Shown: one piece after another, positions 17,150 to 26,571 of the stretch
Layout: each line of letters opens with the position of its first letter
Numbering within the stretch: the first letter of the stretch is position 1
Origin: Pseudoxanthomonas sp.
Lineage (GTDB): Bacteria; Pseudomonadota; Gammaproteobacteria; Xanthomonadales; Xanthomonadaceae
Direction of reading: 5' to 3'
Assembly (NCBI RefSeq): GCF_035999195.1
Contig: NZ_DASYGY010000009.1
Coordinates: 2,108,001 to 2,172,000, forward strand
DNA: 64,000 nucleotides
Translations under genes and position numbers: made by a program
Notes under the pieces: model-generated
Told to the model about the DNA's origin: nothing
Seen by the model: only the letters and a program-made list of their open reading frames with translations
Database searches by the model: none

Positions 17150-18430
17150 CTAACGCTCGATGATCGCCACCACGCCCATCCCACCGGCGGTGCAGATGGA
17201 CACCAGCGCGCGGCCACCGCCGCGCTGCTTCAGTTCCTTGGCCACGGTCGCGACGATGCGCGCACCGGTAGCGGCGAAGGGATGGCCCGTCGCCAGCGAG
17301 GAGCCGTTCGGGTTCATCTTGGCCGGATCGATTTTGCCGAGCGGCGCGTCCAGGCCCAGGCGGTTGCGGCAGTAGTCCTCGCTCTCCCATGCGCGCAGCG
17401 TGCACAGCACCTGCGCGGCGAAGGCTTCGTGGATCTCGTAGATGTCGAAGTCCTGCAGCGTCAGACCGTGGCGCTTGAGCATTTCCGGCACGGCGACCGT
17501 CGGCGCCATCAGCAGGCCTTCGCCATGGACGAAGTCGACGGCGGATACCTGCGCATCCTTGAGGTAGGCGAGCGGCTCGTGGCCGTGTGCCCTGGCCCAC
17601 TCGTCGCTGGCCAACAACACGGCGGCCGCGCCGTCGGTCAGCGGCGTGGAGTTGGCCGCGGTCAGGGTGCCGCGGCCGGAGGTCTTGTCGAACGCCGGCT
17701 TCAGCGTGGCGAGCTTTTCCAGCGAGGTGTCGGGACGCAGGATGTTGTCGCGCTCCAGGCCGCGGAACGGCGCGATCAGGTCGTCGAAGAAGCCGCGCTC
17801 GTAGGCGGCGGCCAGCTTCTTGTGCGAGGCCACCGCCAGTTCGTCCTGCGAATCGCGCGAGATGCTCCACTCCTTCGCCATGTCCTCGCAGTGCTCGCCC
17901 ATGCTCTTGCCGGTGCGCGGCTCGGCCACGCCGGGAAACTCGGGCTTCAGCTCGCCGAACCTGAAGCCGCTGACCAGCGCCTTGATCTTGTCCTGCGTGG
18001 TCTTGGCGCGGTTGGCGGCCAGCAGGCGCGCGCGCAGCTTCTTGCCGTAGACGATCGGCACCTCGGAGGTGGTGTCGGAACCGCCGCCGATGCCGGACTC
18101 GATCTGGCCCAGCGCGATCTTGTTGCCGATGTGGATGATCGTGTCGAGGCTGGTGCCGCAGGCGCGCTGCAGGGTGATGCCCGGGGTCAGCGGCGACAGG
18201 CCCGACGACAACGCGGCTTCGCGGCCCAGGTTCCAGTCGGACGAATGCTTGATCACCGCGCCCATGGCCACTTCGCCCAGCTGCTGGCCGTGCAGGCCGA
18301 AGCGTTCGACCAGGGCGCCCAGCGTGCGCACCGACATGCCCAGGTTCCCCACATCCGCGTAGGCCGTGTTCTGGCGGCAGAACGGAATGCGGACGCCGCC
18401 GAGGATGGCGACGGGACGGGGAGCGGGCAT
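17150..18430 (-). CDS. Acetyl-CoA C-acyltransferase (thiolase, FadI-like)
   Basis: This 426-residue thiolase cleaves or condenses 3-ketoacyl-CoA. The acyl-accepting cysteine is Cys91 (LQRACGTSLD). The other catalytic motifs are EIHEAFAAQ, NPNGSSLATGHPFAATGAR and the C-terminal CTAGGMGV with the second cysteine. Insertions relative to biosynthetic thiolases make it resemble the beta-oxidation FadI/trifunctional beta group. No FadJ partner is beside it. ATG 18430 was chosen because the family N-terminus (RPVAILGGVRIPF) follows directly. It is divergent from the gene at 18538. Confidence 0.92.
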   Translation of the reverse strand: MPAPRPVAILGGVRIPFCRQNTAYADVGNLGMSVRTLGALVERFGLHGQQLGEVAMGAVIKHSSDWNLGREAALSSGLSPLTPGITLQRACGTSLDTIIHIGNKIALGQIESGIGGGSDTTSEVPIVYGKKLRARLLAANRAKTTQDKIKALVSGFRFGELKPEFPGVAEPRTGKSMGEHCEDMAKEWSISRDSQDELAVASHKKLAAAYERGFFDDLIAPFRGLERDNILRPDTSLEKLATLKPAFDKTSGRGTLTAANSTPLTDGAAAVLLASDEWARAHGHEPLAYLKDAQVSAVDFVHGEGLLMAPTVAVPEMLKRHGLTLQDFDIYEIHEAFAAQVLCTLRAWESEDYCRNRLGLDAPLGKIDPAKMNPNGSSLATGHPFAATGARIVATVAKELKQRGGGRALVSICTAGGMGVVAIIER

Positions 18431-18537
18431 GGGGACCTCGGTACGGATGGCGATGACGGGAGGGTGAAGATGCGCCTGCGTACGGCAGGCATAATGGGGG
18501 AGTGTAATGCGCCCCTCCATCGCCTCCAACCGCTGAC

Positions 18538-19422
18538 ATGACTCGATCCCCAACCGGCCCTGTCGTCATGGGCGTGATGGCCCTGGAACTGGCCGCCGGC
18601 CATGCGCCGCAGCGCGCGGCGCTCGGGGCGGCCGAGGCCAGCGAGCTGGCGGACAAGCTCGGTCGCGACCTCGCTGCACACGCCTCCCAGGTCCGCGATC
18701 TGGATCTCGTCCTGGCCGCGGCGCATTTCGACCCGGCCGAGGCGCTGCGCCCCGGCTGGTCGCTGCACCAGCGGCTGCGCGAGCTGCACCAGCGCGCGCC
18801 CGGCCGCGGCGAGGGCGCACGCCTGATCGCGTTCGGCGCGGACGAACAGGGTGGTGTTCCACTGCCGCTGCAGGCGGACGAGGGCCTGCGTGGCGGGCTG
18901 CTGCGCGTGGTCCCATTCCTGCTGACCGGCGACGACGCGACGGTCGACGCCGTCGGCGAACGGCTGGAAGCCGTCCTGCTGGAAACCGGCATGGCCCAGG
19001 CCGATACCGCGCTGCTCGCGCAGACCGCGTTCGGCGCGCAGATCGAGCACGCGCGCTACATGACCCTGCACGATCTGGCGGCCATGACCGCCATGCAGTA
19101 CGAGCACGGCGGCCTCGGCGCGCTGTGGCCGGTCATCGAAACCGCCCTGATGGCGCCGACCGACGAGCAGTGGCTGGATGCGCCGCCGGAGCCCCTGCTG
19201 CGTTACGCGAACGGGGAAGTGCACATCGCCCTGTTCGAGCCGGCCGCCTGGCGCGCGCGTTATGCGCCGCAGGAGGCCACCGACGAACGCCTGGAGCGCG
19301 CCTACCAGCACTTCCAGGCGCGCCAGCAGCAGATCGCCGCCGTGCTGGAAGCGCATGGCATCCCGGTGACCTTCGCGCATTGCCCGGGCAAGACCGACGC
19401 ACGGGAAACCCTGCAGTCGTAG
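18538..19422 (+). CDS. Conserved protein of unknown function
   Basis: The product has 294 residues, mostly helical and Ala/Leu/Arg-rich, with no signal peptide or membrane helix. Notable segments are the acidic helix region at about 110-150, an aromatic stretch (HARYMTLHDLAAMTAMQYEH) and a Gln-rich helix near the end. I do not recognise a family; it looks restricted to xanthomonads and relatives. It diverges from the thiolase gene across 107 bp. Its stop codon TAG is part of the GTAG end of a palindromic repeat at 19419. Confidence 0.65.
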   Translation: MTRSPTGPVVMGVMALELAAGHAPQRAALGAAEASELADKLGRDLAAHASQVRDLDLVLAAAHFDPAEALRPGWSLHQRLRELHQRAPGRGEGARLIAFGADEQGGVPLPLQADEGLRGGLLRVVPFLLTGDDATVDAVGERLEAVLLETGMAQADTALLAQTAFGAQIEHARYMTLHDLAAMTAMQYEHGGLGALWPVIETALMAPTDEQWLDAPPEPLLRYANGEVHIALFEPAAWRARYAPQEATDERLERAYQHFQARQQQIAAVLEAHGIPVTFAHCPGKTDARETLQS

Positions 19423-19486
19423 CGCGCGCTATGCGCACGACCACTTGAACGACACATCGTGCGGTCGTGCGCGCGGCGCACGCTAC
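19419..19486. repeat. GTAG-type REP palindrome overlapping a stop codon
   Basis: An imperfect inverted repeat opens with GTAGCGCGCGCTATGCGCAC and closes with the complement of GTAGCGTGCGCCGCGCGCAC, about 68 bp in all. GTAG at the end of a stem-loop is the hallmark of SMAG-type REPs of Stenotrophomonas. Its first TAG is the stop codon of the gene at 18538. Confidence 0.7.
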
Positions 19487-19497
19487 GGTCTTGGGTA

Positions 19498-20070
19498 TTA
19501 CTGGGTGACCTTGATGATGCCGCAGGCCACGCGCGCGCCGGCGTTGCCGGCCGGCTGGCTGGCGTAATCGTCCGGCGCGGCGTGCACGATCAGGGCACGG
19601 CCGGCGACATCGTTGACGGCACCACCGCCGAGCGTGACGCCTTCAATGTGTGCGTCGACCTTCGCCACGCCATCCGCATTGGCGGTGAGGTTGTTCATGT
19701 CGCCGGCGTGGTGCGCGCCGCTGCCGGCCTTGCCGTGCGCGGCGTTGAACGGGTTGAAGTGCGGGCCGGCGCTGCTGGCGTCGGCGGCGCTGCAGTCGCC
19801 CTTCTCATGGATGTGGAACGCATGCGTGCCGTTGGCGGGCAGGCCACCGACTTCACCGGTCAGGTGCAGGCCCTTGCCCATCTGCGTGAGGGTGACGCTG
19901 CCGCTGACGAGACTGCCGGACGCTGAGGCCAGCACGGCGACCGCCTGCTTGGCGGTGCTGGTGGTGGGCACGACGGTCGTGGCGGTTGGCGACGACGATG
20001 ACGGAGCGGGCGTGGTGCCGCAGGCGGCGAGCGTGAGGGCCGTCGCGGCGGCCAGCAGGGCAATGCGCAT
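19498..20070 (-). CDS. sodC: Cu,Zn superoxide dismutase, lipoprotein
   Basis: The 190-residue enzyme dismutates superoxide in the periplasm. The N-terminus has a lipobox (LTLAACG, Cys at about 17), followed by a Ser/Thr/Pro-rich linker (about 18-45). The SOD domain shows copper and zinc ligands in HAFHIHEKGDCSA, GPHFNP and HHAGDMNNL, and the closing GARVACGII with the disulphide cysteine. Tethering through a lipid and a flexible linker is a known variant of SodC. ATG 20070 gives the signal; upstream in-frame codons do not. Confidence 0.95.
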   Translation of the reverse strand: MRIALLAAATALTLAACGTTPAPSSSSPTATTVVPTTSTAKQAVAVLASASGSLVSGSVTLTQMGKGLHLTGEVGGLPANGTHAFHIHEKGDCSAADASSAGPHFNPFNAAHGKAGSGAHHAGDMNNLTANADGVAKVDAHIEGVTLGGGAVNDVAGRALIVHAAPDDYASQPAGNAGARVACGIIKVTQ

Positions 20071-20149
20071 GGGAAGCTCCGGGTGCAGGTCGTGGCCCGC
20101 TACCGTAACCAGCGCTACCTTCACGTTCAATGAAAGCCGGCGCCCCCGC

Positions 20150-21572
<1,423 letters not shown>

Positions 21573-21583
<11 letters not shown>

Positions 21584-22649
21584 GACGTTCCTCGTCGGTG
21601 TCGTGCGGCGATTGCGGCAGCAGCAGGGTGAAGACCGTGTGGCCGGGGCGCGAGCGGTAGGTCAGCGACCCCCGGTGTTCGCGCGCGACCTGCTGCGACA
21701 GCGCCAGACCCAGGCCGCTGCCTTCGGCGCGGCCGCTGACCAGCGGCAGGAACAGGTGCTCGGCGAGCGCTTCGGGGACGCCGCGGCCGTCGTCGACGAT
21801 CTCCAGCCGCAGCGCCATCGCGTGCAGGTGGTCGTGGATGCGCGACCCGTGTTCGACCCGGGTGCGCAGGATGATGTTGGCCGCACCCGCCTGCAGGGCG
21901 TTGCGCACCAGGTTCCAGACCGCCTGGGTCAGGCGGTCGGCGTCGCCGGACAGCTCCGGCAGGCTGGGGTCGTAGTCGCGCTGCAGGCGCACCGACCAGC
22001 CGCCCTCGTTCTCGGCCAGGCGCAGCACGCGCTCCAGCACGGTGTGGATGTTCAGCAGCGCATGCGGCCGCTGCGGCGAGGGCGACAGCAGCTGTTCCAG
22101 CAGGGTGTTGAGGCGGTTGATCTCGGATTCGATCAGCTCGATCAGCTCGCGCTCGTCGTCGTTGTCGTTGCGGTGCGCGGCCCGGCGCGCCAGCAGCTGC
22201 GCGGCGCCCTTCAGGCCGGCGAGCGGGTTGCGCAGTTCGTGCGCCAGCCCCTTCAGCGCCGCGCTCAGTGCGTTCGGCAGGGCCTGGGTGGGATCCAGTG
22301 CGGGGAACTCGTCCACCGGGTGCGCTTCCAGCAGCCAGCCGCCGCCGTCCAGCCGCGACAGCCAGCCTTCGGCGAAGCACGGCGACTCGCCGGGCATGCC
22401 CAGCGCCAGCCGGTGCAACCGCAGGACATCGCGGTCGGTGTTGTCCAGGAACCGCGCCATGGCGTCGCCTTCGATCTCCAGGGCCGCCAGCGGTTGCCCG
22501 ATCAGGCGGCGGGTACTGACGCCCAGCCAGCGGGCGAAGGCAGGGTTCACGCCGCGGATCAGGCCGGCGGCATCCGCCCAGGCCACCGGCGTGCTCAGCG
22601 CGTCGGTGGTGGGTTCGAAACGCATCGGGGACGGGGCCGGAGACGACAT
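21573..22649 (-). CDS. ntrB: Nitrogen regulation sensor kinase NtrB
   Basis: The 358-residue soluble kinase/phosphatase acts on NtrC and is governed by P-II protein. It has an N-terminal PAS domain (about 15-125), the phospho-accepting histidine in KGLAHELRNPLAGLKGAAQ (about 147-165), and a C-terminal ATPase domain with WNLVRNALQAG, DDGRGVP and GSGLGLALSQQVA. There are no membrane segments, as expected for NtrB. The start at 22649 lies 37 bp downstream of amtB, so it is probably in the glnK-amtB-ntrB-ntrC transcript. Confidence 0.95.
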
Positions 22650-22686
22650 TGCACCAGTTTAGTGCAAAGCCGTCCCCGGCAATCCC

Positions 22687-24162
22687 TCAGGCCTCGTAGG
22701 CCGATTCGCCGTGCGAGGCGATGTCCAGGCCCTCGCGCTCGGCATCCTCGGCCACGCGCAGGCCGAACACGAGCTTGGCGATCAGGAAGCCGACCACCGA
22801 CACCACGCCGATCCAGACGATGGTCAGGCCCACGCCGGTGGCCTGCTTGATGACCTGCGCCACCATGTCGAAGTCCTCGCCGCCGGTGCCGCCCAGTGAC
22901 GGCGCATGGAACACGCCGGTCAGGAGGGCGCCGACGATGCCGCCCACCGCATGCACGCCGAACACGTCGGCGGTGTCGTCGACCTTCAACAGCCGCTTCA
23001 GGCCGGTGACACCCCACACGCAGACCACGCCGGCGATGAAGCCGATGGCCACCGCACCGAACGGACCCACCAGGCCGGCGGCCGGGGTGATGCCGACCAG
23101 GCCGGCCACCGCACCCGAGGCGACTCCCAGCGCGGACGACTTGCCCTTGAAGATCTTCTCGGTCAGCGCCCACGCGATGACCGCGGCGGCGGTGGCGACC
23201 AGCGTGTTGATGAAGGCCAGGGCGGCGCCCGCATTCGCCTCCAGGTTGGAACCGGCATTGAAGCCGAACCAGCCCACCCACAGCAGCGAGGCGCCGACAT
23301 ACGTCAGGGTCACATTGTGCGGCTTCAGCGCGGTCTGGCCGTAGCCCAGGCGCTTGCCGACGAAGTAAGCGCCGATCAGGCCGGCCACGCCCGCGTTGAT
23401 GTGCACCACGGTGCCGCCGGCGAAATCCAGCGCGCCCAGCTCGAACAGGTAGCCACCGGTGGCCCACACGATGTGCGCGATCGGCAGGTAGCCGAAGGTG
23501 AACCAGATGACCGAGAACAGGATGACCGCGGCGAACTTGATGCGCTCGGCGAACGCGCCGACGATCAGCGCGCCGGTGATGCCGGCGAACGTCGACTGGA
23601 ACGCAATGAACACGTACTCCGGCAGGCTGACGCCATCGGTGAACGTGGCCGCCAGCGTTTCCGGCGTCACGCCCGTCAGGAACAGCTTGTCCAGGTTGCC
23701 GAGCCACGCGCCCTCGCCCGAGAACGCCAGGCTGTAGCCGTAGACGATCCACAGCACCACCAGCAGCGAGAACACGGTGATGACCTGCACCAGCACGGAC
23801 AGCACGTTCTTGGCCCGCACCATGCCGCCGTAGAACAGCGCCAGGCCCGGCACCACCATCAGCAGCACCAGCAGCGTGGAGGTCAGCATCCACGCCACGT
23901 CGCCCTTGTCGACGGTCGGTTCGGCAGCGGCTTCTTCGGCCGGCGCCGCTTCGGGCGCAGGCGCTTCGGTCACCGTCTCGACGACCGTTTCGGTGACCGC
24001 TTCAGCGGCGGGTGCGGCTTCGGCGGTCGCTTCCGCCGCGGGCGGCGCGGGGTCCTGCGCGATGGCGGTCGCCGCCACGCCCAGGGTCATCAGGCCGCAC
24101 AGCGCGGCCAGGCACAGCACGTGCGCACGGGTCTTCCACCCGGACAACAGTCGAGTCTTCAT
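22687..24162 (-). CDS. amtB: Ammonium transporter AmtB with extended periplasmic N-terminus
   Basis: This 491-residue channel carries ammonium across the inner membrane. About 11 helices start near residue 85 (VAWMLTSTLLVLLMVVPGLA). Family signatures include GGMVRAKNVLS, the ammonia-conduction segment GGTVVHINAGVAGLIGA, and FGVHAVGGIVGALLTG with the second pore histidine. The oddity is the linker between the signal peptide (about 1-35) and the first helix: some 45 residues made almost only of Ala, Glu, Pro, Val and Thr. It sits 16 bp after glnK and forms the usual glnK-amtB pair. Confidence 0.95.
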   Translation of the reverse strand: MKTRLLSGWKTRAHVLCLAALCGLMTLGVAATAIAQDPAPPAAEATAEAAPAAEAVTETVVETVTEAPAPEAAPAEEAAAEPTVDKGDVAWMLTSTLLVLLMVVPGLALFYGGMVRAKNVLSVLVQVITVFSLLVVLWIVYGYSLAFSGEGAWLGNLDKLFLTGVTPETLAATFTDGVSLPEYVFIAFQSTFAGITGALIVGAFAERIKFAAVILFSVIWFTFGYLPIAHIVWATGGYLFELGALDFAGGTVVHINAGVAGLIGAYFVGKRLGYGQTALKPHNVTLTYVGASLLWVGWFGFNAGSNLEANAGAALAFINTLVATAAAVIAWALTEKIFKGKSSALGVASGAVAGLVGITPAAGLVGPFGAVAIGFIAGVVCVWGVTGLKRLLKVDDTADVFGVHAVGGIVGALLTGVFHAPSLGGTGGEDFDMVAQVIKQATGVGLTIVWIGVVSVVGFLIAKLVFGLRVAEDAEREGLDIASHGESAYEA

Positions 24163-24178
24163 GTGGGGGCTCCGAGTG

Positions 24179-24517
24179 TTAGAGCGCGTCCGCGCCGACT
24201 TCGCCGGTGCGGATGCGGATGACCTGGTCGATGGTGGTGACGAAGATCTTGCCGTCGCCGATCTTGCCGGTGCCGGCGGCCTGCTGGATGGCCTCGATGA
24301 CGGCCTCCAGTCGCTCGTCGGTCACGACGGTCTCGATCTTGATCTTGGGCAGGAAATCGACGACGTACTCGGCGCCGCGATACAGCTCGGTGTGGCCCTT
24401 CTGCCGGCCGAAGCCTTTCACTTCGGTCACGGTGATGCCGGACACGCCCGCCTGCGACAAGGACTCTCGGACCTCGTCGAGCTTGAACGGCCGGATGATG
24501 GCGGTGATCAGTTTCAT
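24179..24517 (-). CDS. glnK: P-II nitrogen regulatory protein (GlnK/GlnB)
   Basis: This 112-residue trimeric signal protein reads 2-oxoglutarate, ATP/ADP and glutamine, and controls AmtB, NtrB and GlnE. Tyr51 in the T-loop (HTELYRGAEY) is the uridylylation site. The C-terminal signature TGKIGDGKIFV is intact. ATG 24517 gives the family start MKLITAIIRPFKL; a second ATG two codons upstream is possible. Location next to amtB supports the GlnK name. The upstream region holds a long hairpin (24629-24702). Confidence 0.95.
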   Translation of the reverse strand: MKLITAIIRPFKLDEVRESLSQAGVSGITVTEVKGFGRQKGHTELYRGAEYVVDFLPKIKIETVVTDERLEAVIEAIQQAAGTGKIGDGKIFVTTIDQVIRIRTGEVGADAL

Positions 24518-24569
24518 GCGCATACCCCGATGGTGGATGGAACCGGCCGGCCGGAGCCGGCCGGCGGTT

Positions 24570-24701
24570 TCAGGTCACCGGTGCGCGCAACCCCCTGGTC
24601 GCGAGCACGTGATCGGTGCGGAGCGATGCATGAACCGCATCCGTGCCCGCCGCGGTCGTCTGCGGCGGGAACGGATGACGTGGGAGGGAGCTGCGGTTCA
24701 T
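24570..24701 (-). CDS. Possible 43-residue ORF upstream of glnK
   Basis: A short frame starts at ATG 24701, preceded on the minus strand by CAGGAGAGGTCC, one of the better ribosome-binding sites in the region. It ends 53 bp before glnK. The peptide begins MNRSSLPRHPFPP and has no recognisable domain or membrane segment. Its start codon lies in the outer arm of the hairpin at 24629-24702. It may be a leader peptide, a small protein or chance. I keep it because of the ribosome-binding site and its position in the leader of a regulated operon. Confidence 0.3.
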   Translation of the reverse strand: MNRSSLPRHPFPPQTTAAGTDAVHASLRTDHVLATRGLRAPVT

Positions 24702-24702
24702 G
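24629..24702 (-). other. Long two-part hairpin upstream of glnK
   Basis: Outer arms 24629-24638 (CATGAACCGC) and 24693-24702 (GCGGTTCATG) pair perfectly. Inner arms 24639-24653 and 24662-24676 (ATCCGTGCCCGCCGC against GCGGCGGGAACGGAT) pair with one mismatch around an 8-nt loop. A one-sided bulge of 16 nt (24677-24692) separates the two stems. The rest of the 430-bp gap between glnK and glnA holds a GC-rich palindrome (24544-24562) and the glnA 3' hairpin. I could not find a convincing sigma-54 site for glnK. Confidence 0.5.
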
Positions 24703-24894
24703 GACCTCTCCTGTGTTTCCCCGGTACAGCGTTGGTGCGATCTCCGTGAATCGAAGACGGGTGGTGCCCCGGTTCCCCAACCGGTCGAACGCATCGCAGG
24801 ACGATGCGCCCAATAAGGTGCGGCGATGGCGACGGGTGGGAGGGGAGATCCGTCGCCATCGCCGCGAGAACTCAGTGCGCTGCCGCTGCGGTGC

Positions 24895-24917
24895 GGAGGG
24901 CCGGTGCGGGGCCCTCC
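24895..24917 (-). terminator. Hairpin downstream of glnA
   Basis: GGAGGGCC (24895-24902) and GGCCCTCC (24910-24917) form a perfect 8-bp stem 32 bp past the glnA stop. There is no T-run on the minus strand, so intrinsic termination is uncertain. Confidence 0.4.
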
Positions 24918-24948
24918 GCGTGCATGGCGATGTGCGCGTACGCCGGCA

Positions 24949-26358
24949 TCAGTTGGCGTAATACAGCTGGTATTCCAGCGGGTGCGTGGCCGCGCGGAAC
25001 TTGGTCACTTCCTGCATCTTCAGCGCGATGTAGGCATCGATGAAGTCGTCGGTCATCACGCCGCCGGCCTTGAGGAAGTCGCGGTCCTTGTCCAGCGCCT
25101 CCAGGGCCTGGTCCAGGCTGGAGCAGACCTGCGGGATGTTCTTCTCTTCTTCCGGCGGCAGGTCGTACAGGTCCTTGTCGCTCGGAGCGCCCGGATCGAT
25201 CTGGTTCTTGATGCCGTCCAGGCCGGCCATCATCAGCGCGGTGAAGGTCAGGTAGCCGGACTGCAGCGGATCGGGGAAGCGCATCTCGATGCGGCGCGCC
25301 TTCGGATTGGCCACCCACGGAATGCGGCACGACGCGGACCGGTTGCGCGCCGAGTAGGCCAGCATCACCGGGGCCTCGAAGCCCGGCACCAGGCGCTTGT
25401 AGCTGTTGGTGCCCGAGTTGGAGAAGGCGTTGATGGCGCGGGCGTGCTTGAAGATGCCGCCGATGTACCACAGCGCCAGCTGCGACAGGCCGCCGTAGCC
25501 GTCGCCGGAGAACAGGTTCTGGCCGCCCTTGGCCAGCGACTGGTGCACGTGCATGCCGCTGCCGTTGTCGCCGACGATCGGCTTGGGCATGAAGGTCGCG
25601 GTCTTGCCGTTGCGGTGGGCGACGTTGCGCACCACGTACTTCATGCGCTGCAGTTCGTCGGCCTTCTTGACCAGCGTGTTGAACTTGGCGCCGATCTCGC
25701 ACTGGCCGGCGGTGGCGACTTCATGGTGGTGCACTTCGACCTCGATGCCGACCTGTTCCAGCGTCTTGCACATCTCGGCGCGCAGGTCGTGCAGCGAATC
25801 GGTCGGCGGCACCGGGAAGTAGCCGCCCTTGATGCCCGGACGGTAGCCGCTGTTGGCGCCGTCGTAGCTCTTGCCGCTGTTCCAAGCGCCTTCCTCGGAA
25901 TTGACCTTGAAGAAGGTGTTGCCCATCTCGTTGGCGAACTGCACCGAGTCGAAGATGAAGAACTCCGGCTCCGGGCCGAAGAACGCCAGGTCGGCCACGC
26001 CGCTGGACTTCAGGTAGGCCTCGGCGCGCTTGGCGATGCCGCGCGGGTCGCGCGTGTAGCCCTGCATGGTGGCCGGGTCGAGGATGTCGCAGACCAGCAC
26101 CAGCGTCGGATCGGCGTAGAACGGATCAAGGTAGGCGGTGCTCGGGTCGGGCAGCAGCACCATGTCGGATTCGTTGATGCCCTTCCAGCCCGAGATCGAC
26201 GAGCCGTCGAACATCTTGCCATCCTCGAACAGCGACGCATCGACGATGCTGGCGGGGAAGGTGACGTGCTGTTCGATGCCGCGCATGTCGACGAAGCGCA
26301 GGTCCACGAACTCGACCTTGTGCTCCTTGATCAGCTTCTCAACGTTGTCCAGGGACAT
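24949..26358 (-). CDS. glnA: Glutamine synthetase, type I
   Basis: This 469-residue dodecameric enzyme makes glutamine from glutamate, ammonia and ATP. The N-terminal beta-grasp domain carries VEFVDLRFVDMRG, DGSSISGWKGINESDM and the active-site loop. Catalytic-domain signatures are FGPEPEFFIFD, NGSGMHVHQSLAKGGQNLF and NPKARRIEMRFPD. The adenylylation tyrosine is in DKDLYDLPPEE (about 397), so activity should be controlled by GlnE through P-II. Transcription probably comes from the sigma-54 promoter at 26398-26413. Confidence 0.97.
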   Translation of the reverse strand: MSLDNVEKLIKEHKVEFVDLRFVDMRGIEQHVTFPASIVDASLFEDGKMFDGSSISGWKGINESDMVLLPDPSTAYLDPFYADPTLVLVCDILDPATMQGYTRDPRGIAKRAEAYLKSSGVADLAFFGPEPEFFIFDSVQFANEMGNTFFKVNSEEGAWNSGKSYDGANSGYRPGIKGGYFPVPPTDSLHDLRAEMCKTLEQVGIEVEVHHHEVATAGQCEIGAKFNTLVKKADELQRMKYVVRNVAHRNGKTATFMPKPIVGDNGSGMHVHQSLAKGGQNLFSGDGYGGLSQLALWYIGGIFKHARAINAFSNSGTNSYKRLVPGFEAPVMLAYSARNRSASCRIPWVANPKARRIEMRFPDPLQSGYLTFTALMMAGLDGIKNQIDPGAPSDKDLYDLPPEEEKNIPQVCSSLDQALEALDKDRDFLKAGGVMTDDFIDAYIALKMQEVTKFRAATHPLEYQLYYAN

Positions 26359-26397
26359 CTTGGGAACCTCGGGTTGGATAAGTGTGTGACGGGTTAG

Positions 26398-26413
26398 AGC
26401 AATCGCCGTGCCA
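26398..26413 (-). promoter_or_regulatory. Sigma-54 promoter of glnA
   Basis: On the minus strand the sequence reads TGGCAC (26413-26408), five bases, then TTGCT (26402-26398). This matches the -24/-12 consensus of RpoN promoters without mismatch in the conserved bases. It lies about 40 bp before the glnA start. The remaining upstream region to 26571 includes TGGTGC and GCACCA half sites that might bind NtrC, but their order and spacing are not the classic ones. Confidence 0.85.
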
Positions 26414-26571
26414 ACCTTCTGGGCGACGTAAATGATTGATCCGTAAAGGTGCCATTGACACGATCATCACTCTTTATCCCCGTTCTGGTGCGACATTTCA
26501 TCACTGGGCACCAAAGCGGGGCATGGCGGTTTCCACTATTCTTTGCCGCCGCCCCTCTGTCCGCGCCCCCG

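Noticed and set aside
24514..24813. 99-residue minus-strand frame in the glnK-glnA gap
   Set aside because: It overlaps the glnK start in another frame and has no ribosome-binding site. The shorter 43-codon frame in a different reading frame is better supported and was kept at low confidence.
24524..24945. Search for a sigma-54 promoter before glnK
   Set aside because: No TGGCAC-N5-TTGCA-like sequence with correct GG-N10-GC spacing was found on the glnK strand.
26440..26530. NtrC binding sites upstream of glnA
   Set aside because: TGGTGC and GCACCA half sites exist, but their order is inverted and their spacing is not the classic NtrC palindrome, so no feature was called.
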